Shown piece after piece: positions 5,402 through 6,216 of a DNA stretch of 6,216 nt (positions within the stretch are counted from its first letter, which is position 1; every line of letters starts with the position of its first letter). The stretch is from Kiritimatiellales bacterium (GTDB lineage: Bacteria; Verrucomicrobiota; Kiritimatiellia; Kiritimatiellales; Pontiellaceae). A program made the position numbers and the translations under genes. Below the pieces are notes generated by a model. That model had not been told where the DNA came from. It was given only the letters and a program-made list of their open reading frames with translations, and did no database searches. The DNA lies in assembly GCA_013042165.1 (NCBI GenBank), contig JABDQT010000113.1, positions 1-6,216 of the forward strand. Direction: 5' to 3'.

Positions 5402-6216
5402 TTAAATACGTTCGCGCGTTTCAATGCCCAGCAACGCTAATCCCTGCTGAAGAATCGTTGCCGTGTTTCTACACAAACGGATACGACTTTCCCGAACACC
5501 CTCCTCCGCTTTGAGGAACGGGACGTTTTGATAAAAGCCACTGTAGATTTGTGCTAGATCGTAGAGATAATCCGCCAGAATATTTGGTTTATAGTTCTCA
5601 GCGGCTCCCCGCACTGCGGCAGGAAAACGCGACAGCTTTATCGCAAGTCTGCGCTCAATCTCATGTTCAATATTAATTGAACACTTAGCAATATCCGTAT
5701 CGGGAAACTGGGCCTTGTATTTATCGTACACGCTGGAAATACGTGCATAGGCATACTGAAGATACGGCGCTGAGTTGCCTTCCATATTCAGCGCTTTTTC
5801 CCAGGTGAACGTGACGAGGCTTTGAGGATTCTGGCTGAGGTCGGTGTATTTGATGGCACCGATGCCAACTGCCTTTGCCAGATCCTTTTGCTGCTCTTCC
5901 GGCATAGCCGGACTGCTGGCCTTGACCATTTCGAGCGCGCGTGCTTCGGCTTCGTCGAGCAAGGCCGCCAGCTTGATCACATTCCCCTCTCGTGTTGAAA
6001 ATGTAGCTTCCGGCAAACGCATCAAGCCAAACCAGACATGCACGAGGTTTGTTTTCATTCCAAGCTTATCCGCAATCGTAAAAAACTGCCGGAAGTGGAG
6101 TTGCTGACGCTCATCGGTTACATAAACAATCCGCTCGGGATGAAACTCCTCGATACGGGCTTCAACCGTGGCCAGATCCGTGGTGGCATAGTTGTATCCC
6201 CCATCGCTTTTCCGTA
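5402..6216 (-). CDS. argS: Arginyl-tRNA synthetase, C-terminal part (runs off the right edge)
   Basis: The visible 270 residues are about half of a class I ArgRS (usually about 550-590), the enzyme that charges tRNA-Arg with arginine using ATP in the cytosol. The frame is open to the window edge, so the ATG at 6058 is an internal Met, not the start. Before it the frame reads RKSDGGYNYATTDLA, the conserved SDGG(F/Y)xYxTTD segment of the Rossmann catalytic domain. Then come FGLMRLPEATFSTREGNVIK, whose FSTREG occupies the KMSKS-loop position (ArgRS commonly lacks a canonical KMSKS), AVGIGAIKYTDLS, and EGNSAPYLQYAYARI, which starts the DALR anticodon-binding helical domain. YLYDLAQIYSGFYQNVP and the ending LLGIETRERI match the E. 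coli C-terminus closely, so the 3' end is complete (TAA at 5404-5402). No disruption is seen. The long spacer and hairpin after it suggest separate transcription from the downstream operon. Confidence 0.96.
   Translation of the reverse strand, partial: RKSDGGYNYATTDLATVEARIEEFHPERIVYVTDERQQLHFRQFFTIADKLGMKTNLVHVWFGLMRLPEATFSTREGNVIKLAALLDEAEARALEMVKASSPAMPEEQQKDLAKAVGIGAIKYTDLSQNPQSLVTFTWEKALNMEGNSAPYLQYAYARISSVYDKYKAQFPDTDIAKCSINIEHEIERRLAIKLSRFPAAVRGAAENYKPNILADYLYDLAQIYSGFYQNVPFLKAEEGVRESRIRLCRNTATILQQGLALLGIETRERI

Noticed and set aside
5402..6058. A 218-residue stand-alone protein starting at the ATG at 6058
   Set aside because: The same frame continues upstream to the window edge with conserved ArgRS sequence (SDGGYNYATTD), so this Met is internal to argS.

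Overview
The window is a compact bacterial stretch in which every gene I can support lies on the minus strand. It reads from the C-terminal half of an arginyl-tRNA synthetase gene at the right edge, across a gene-free AT-rich spacer of about 625 nt, into a tightly packed six-gene run that leaves the window at the left edge. Signal peptides, a lipobox protein and an ApbE-type flavin transferase point to a bacterium, probably diderm. The secreted protein of unknown function resembles (from memory, not from a search) proteins seen in the Verrucomicrobia/Kiritimatiellota/Lentisphaerae group. I hold that placement loosely, because the housekeeping genes do not settle it.

Layout, in order of transcription (right to left): argS 3' part (6216-5402); spacer (5401-4777) with two short perfect hairpins, a short direct repeat and no convincing gene; a HlyC/CorC-family membrane protein with CBS domains (4776-3514); a secreted protein of unknown function (3494-2622); mutY, an A/G-mismatch adenine glycosylase with a Nudix-type C-terminal domain (2612-1521); ridA, an enamine/imine deaminase (1524-1144); apbE, an FAD:protein FMN transferase (1144-86); and the first 21 codons of a lipoprotein (65-1, cut by the window edge).

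The six genes after the spacer are very likely one operon. The gaps are 19, 9, -4 (ATGA overlap), -1 (TGATG overlap) and 20 nt, with no room for promoters or terminators between them. Their functions do not form a single pathway. DNA oxidative-damage repair (MutY), reactive-metabolite clearance (RidA) and flavin loading of extracytoplasmic redox proteins (ApbE) share a loose stress/redox theme, together with two membrane or envelope proteins. I see no defence system, mobile element, CRISPR array, tRNA or rRNA.

The points most worth a second look are these. The C-terminal domain of MutY keeps a complete Nudix catalytic signature. The membrane domain of the CorC-like protein lacks the usual GExxPK-type acidic/basic pair. 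The 290-residue secreted protein has two regions and no function I can assign. ApbE has an N-terminal hydrophobic segment without a lipobox cysteine. I did not find strong evidence of an undescribed system.
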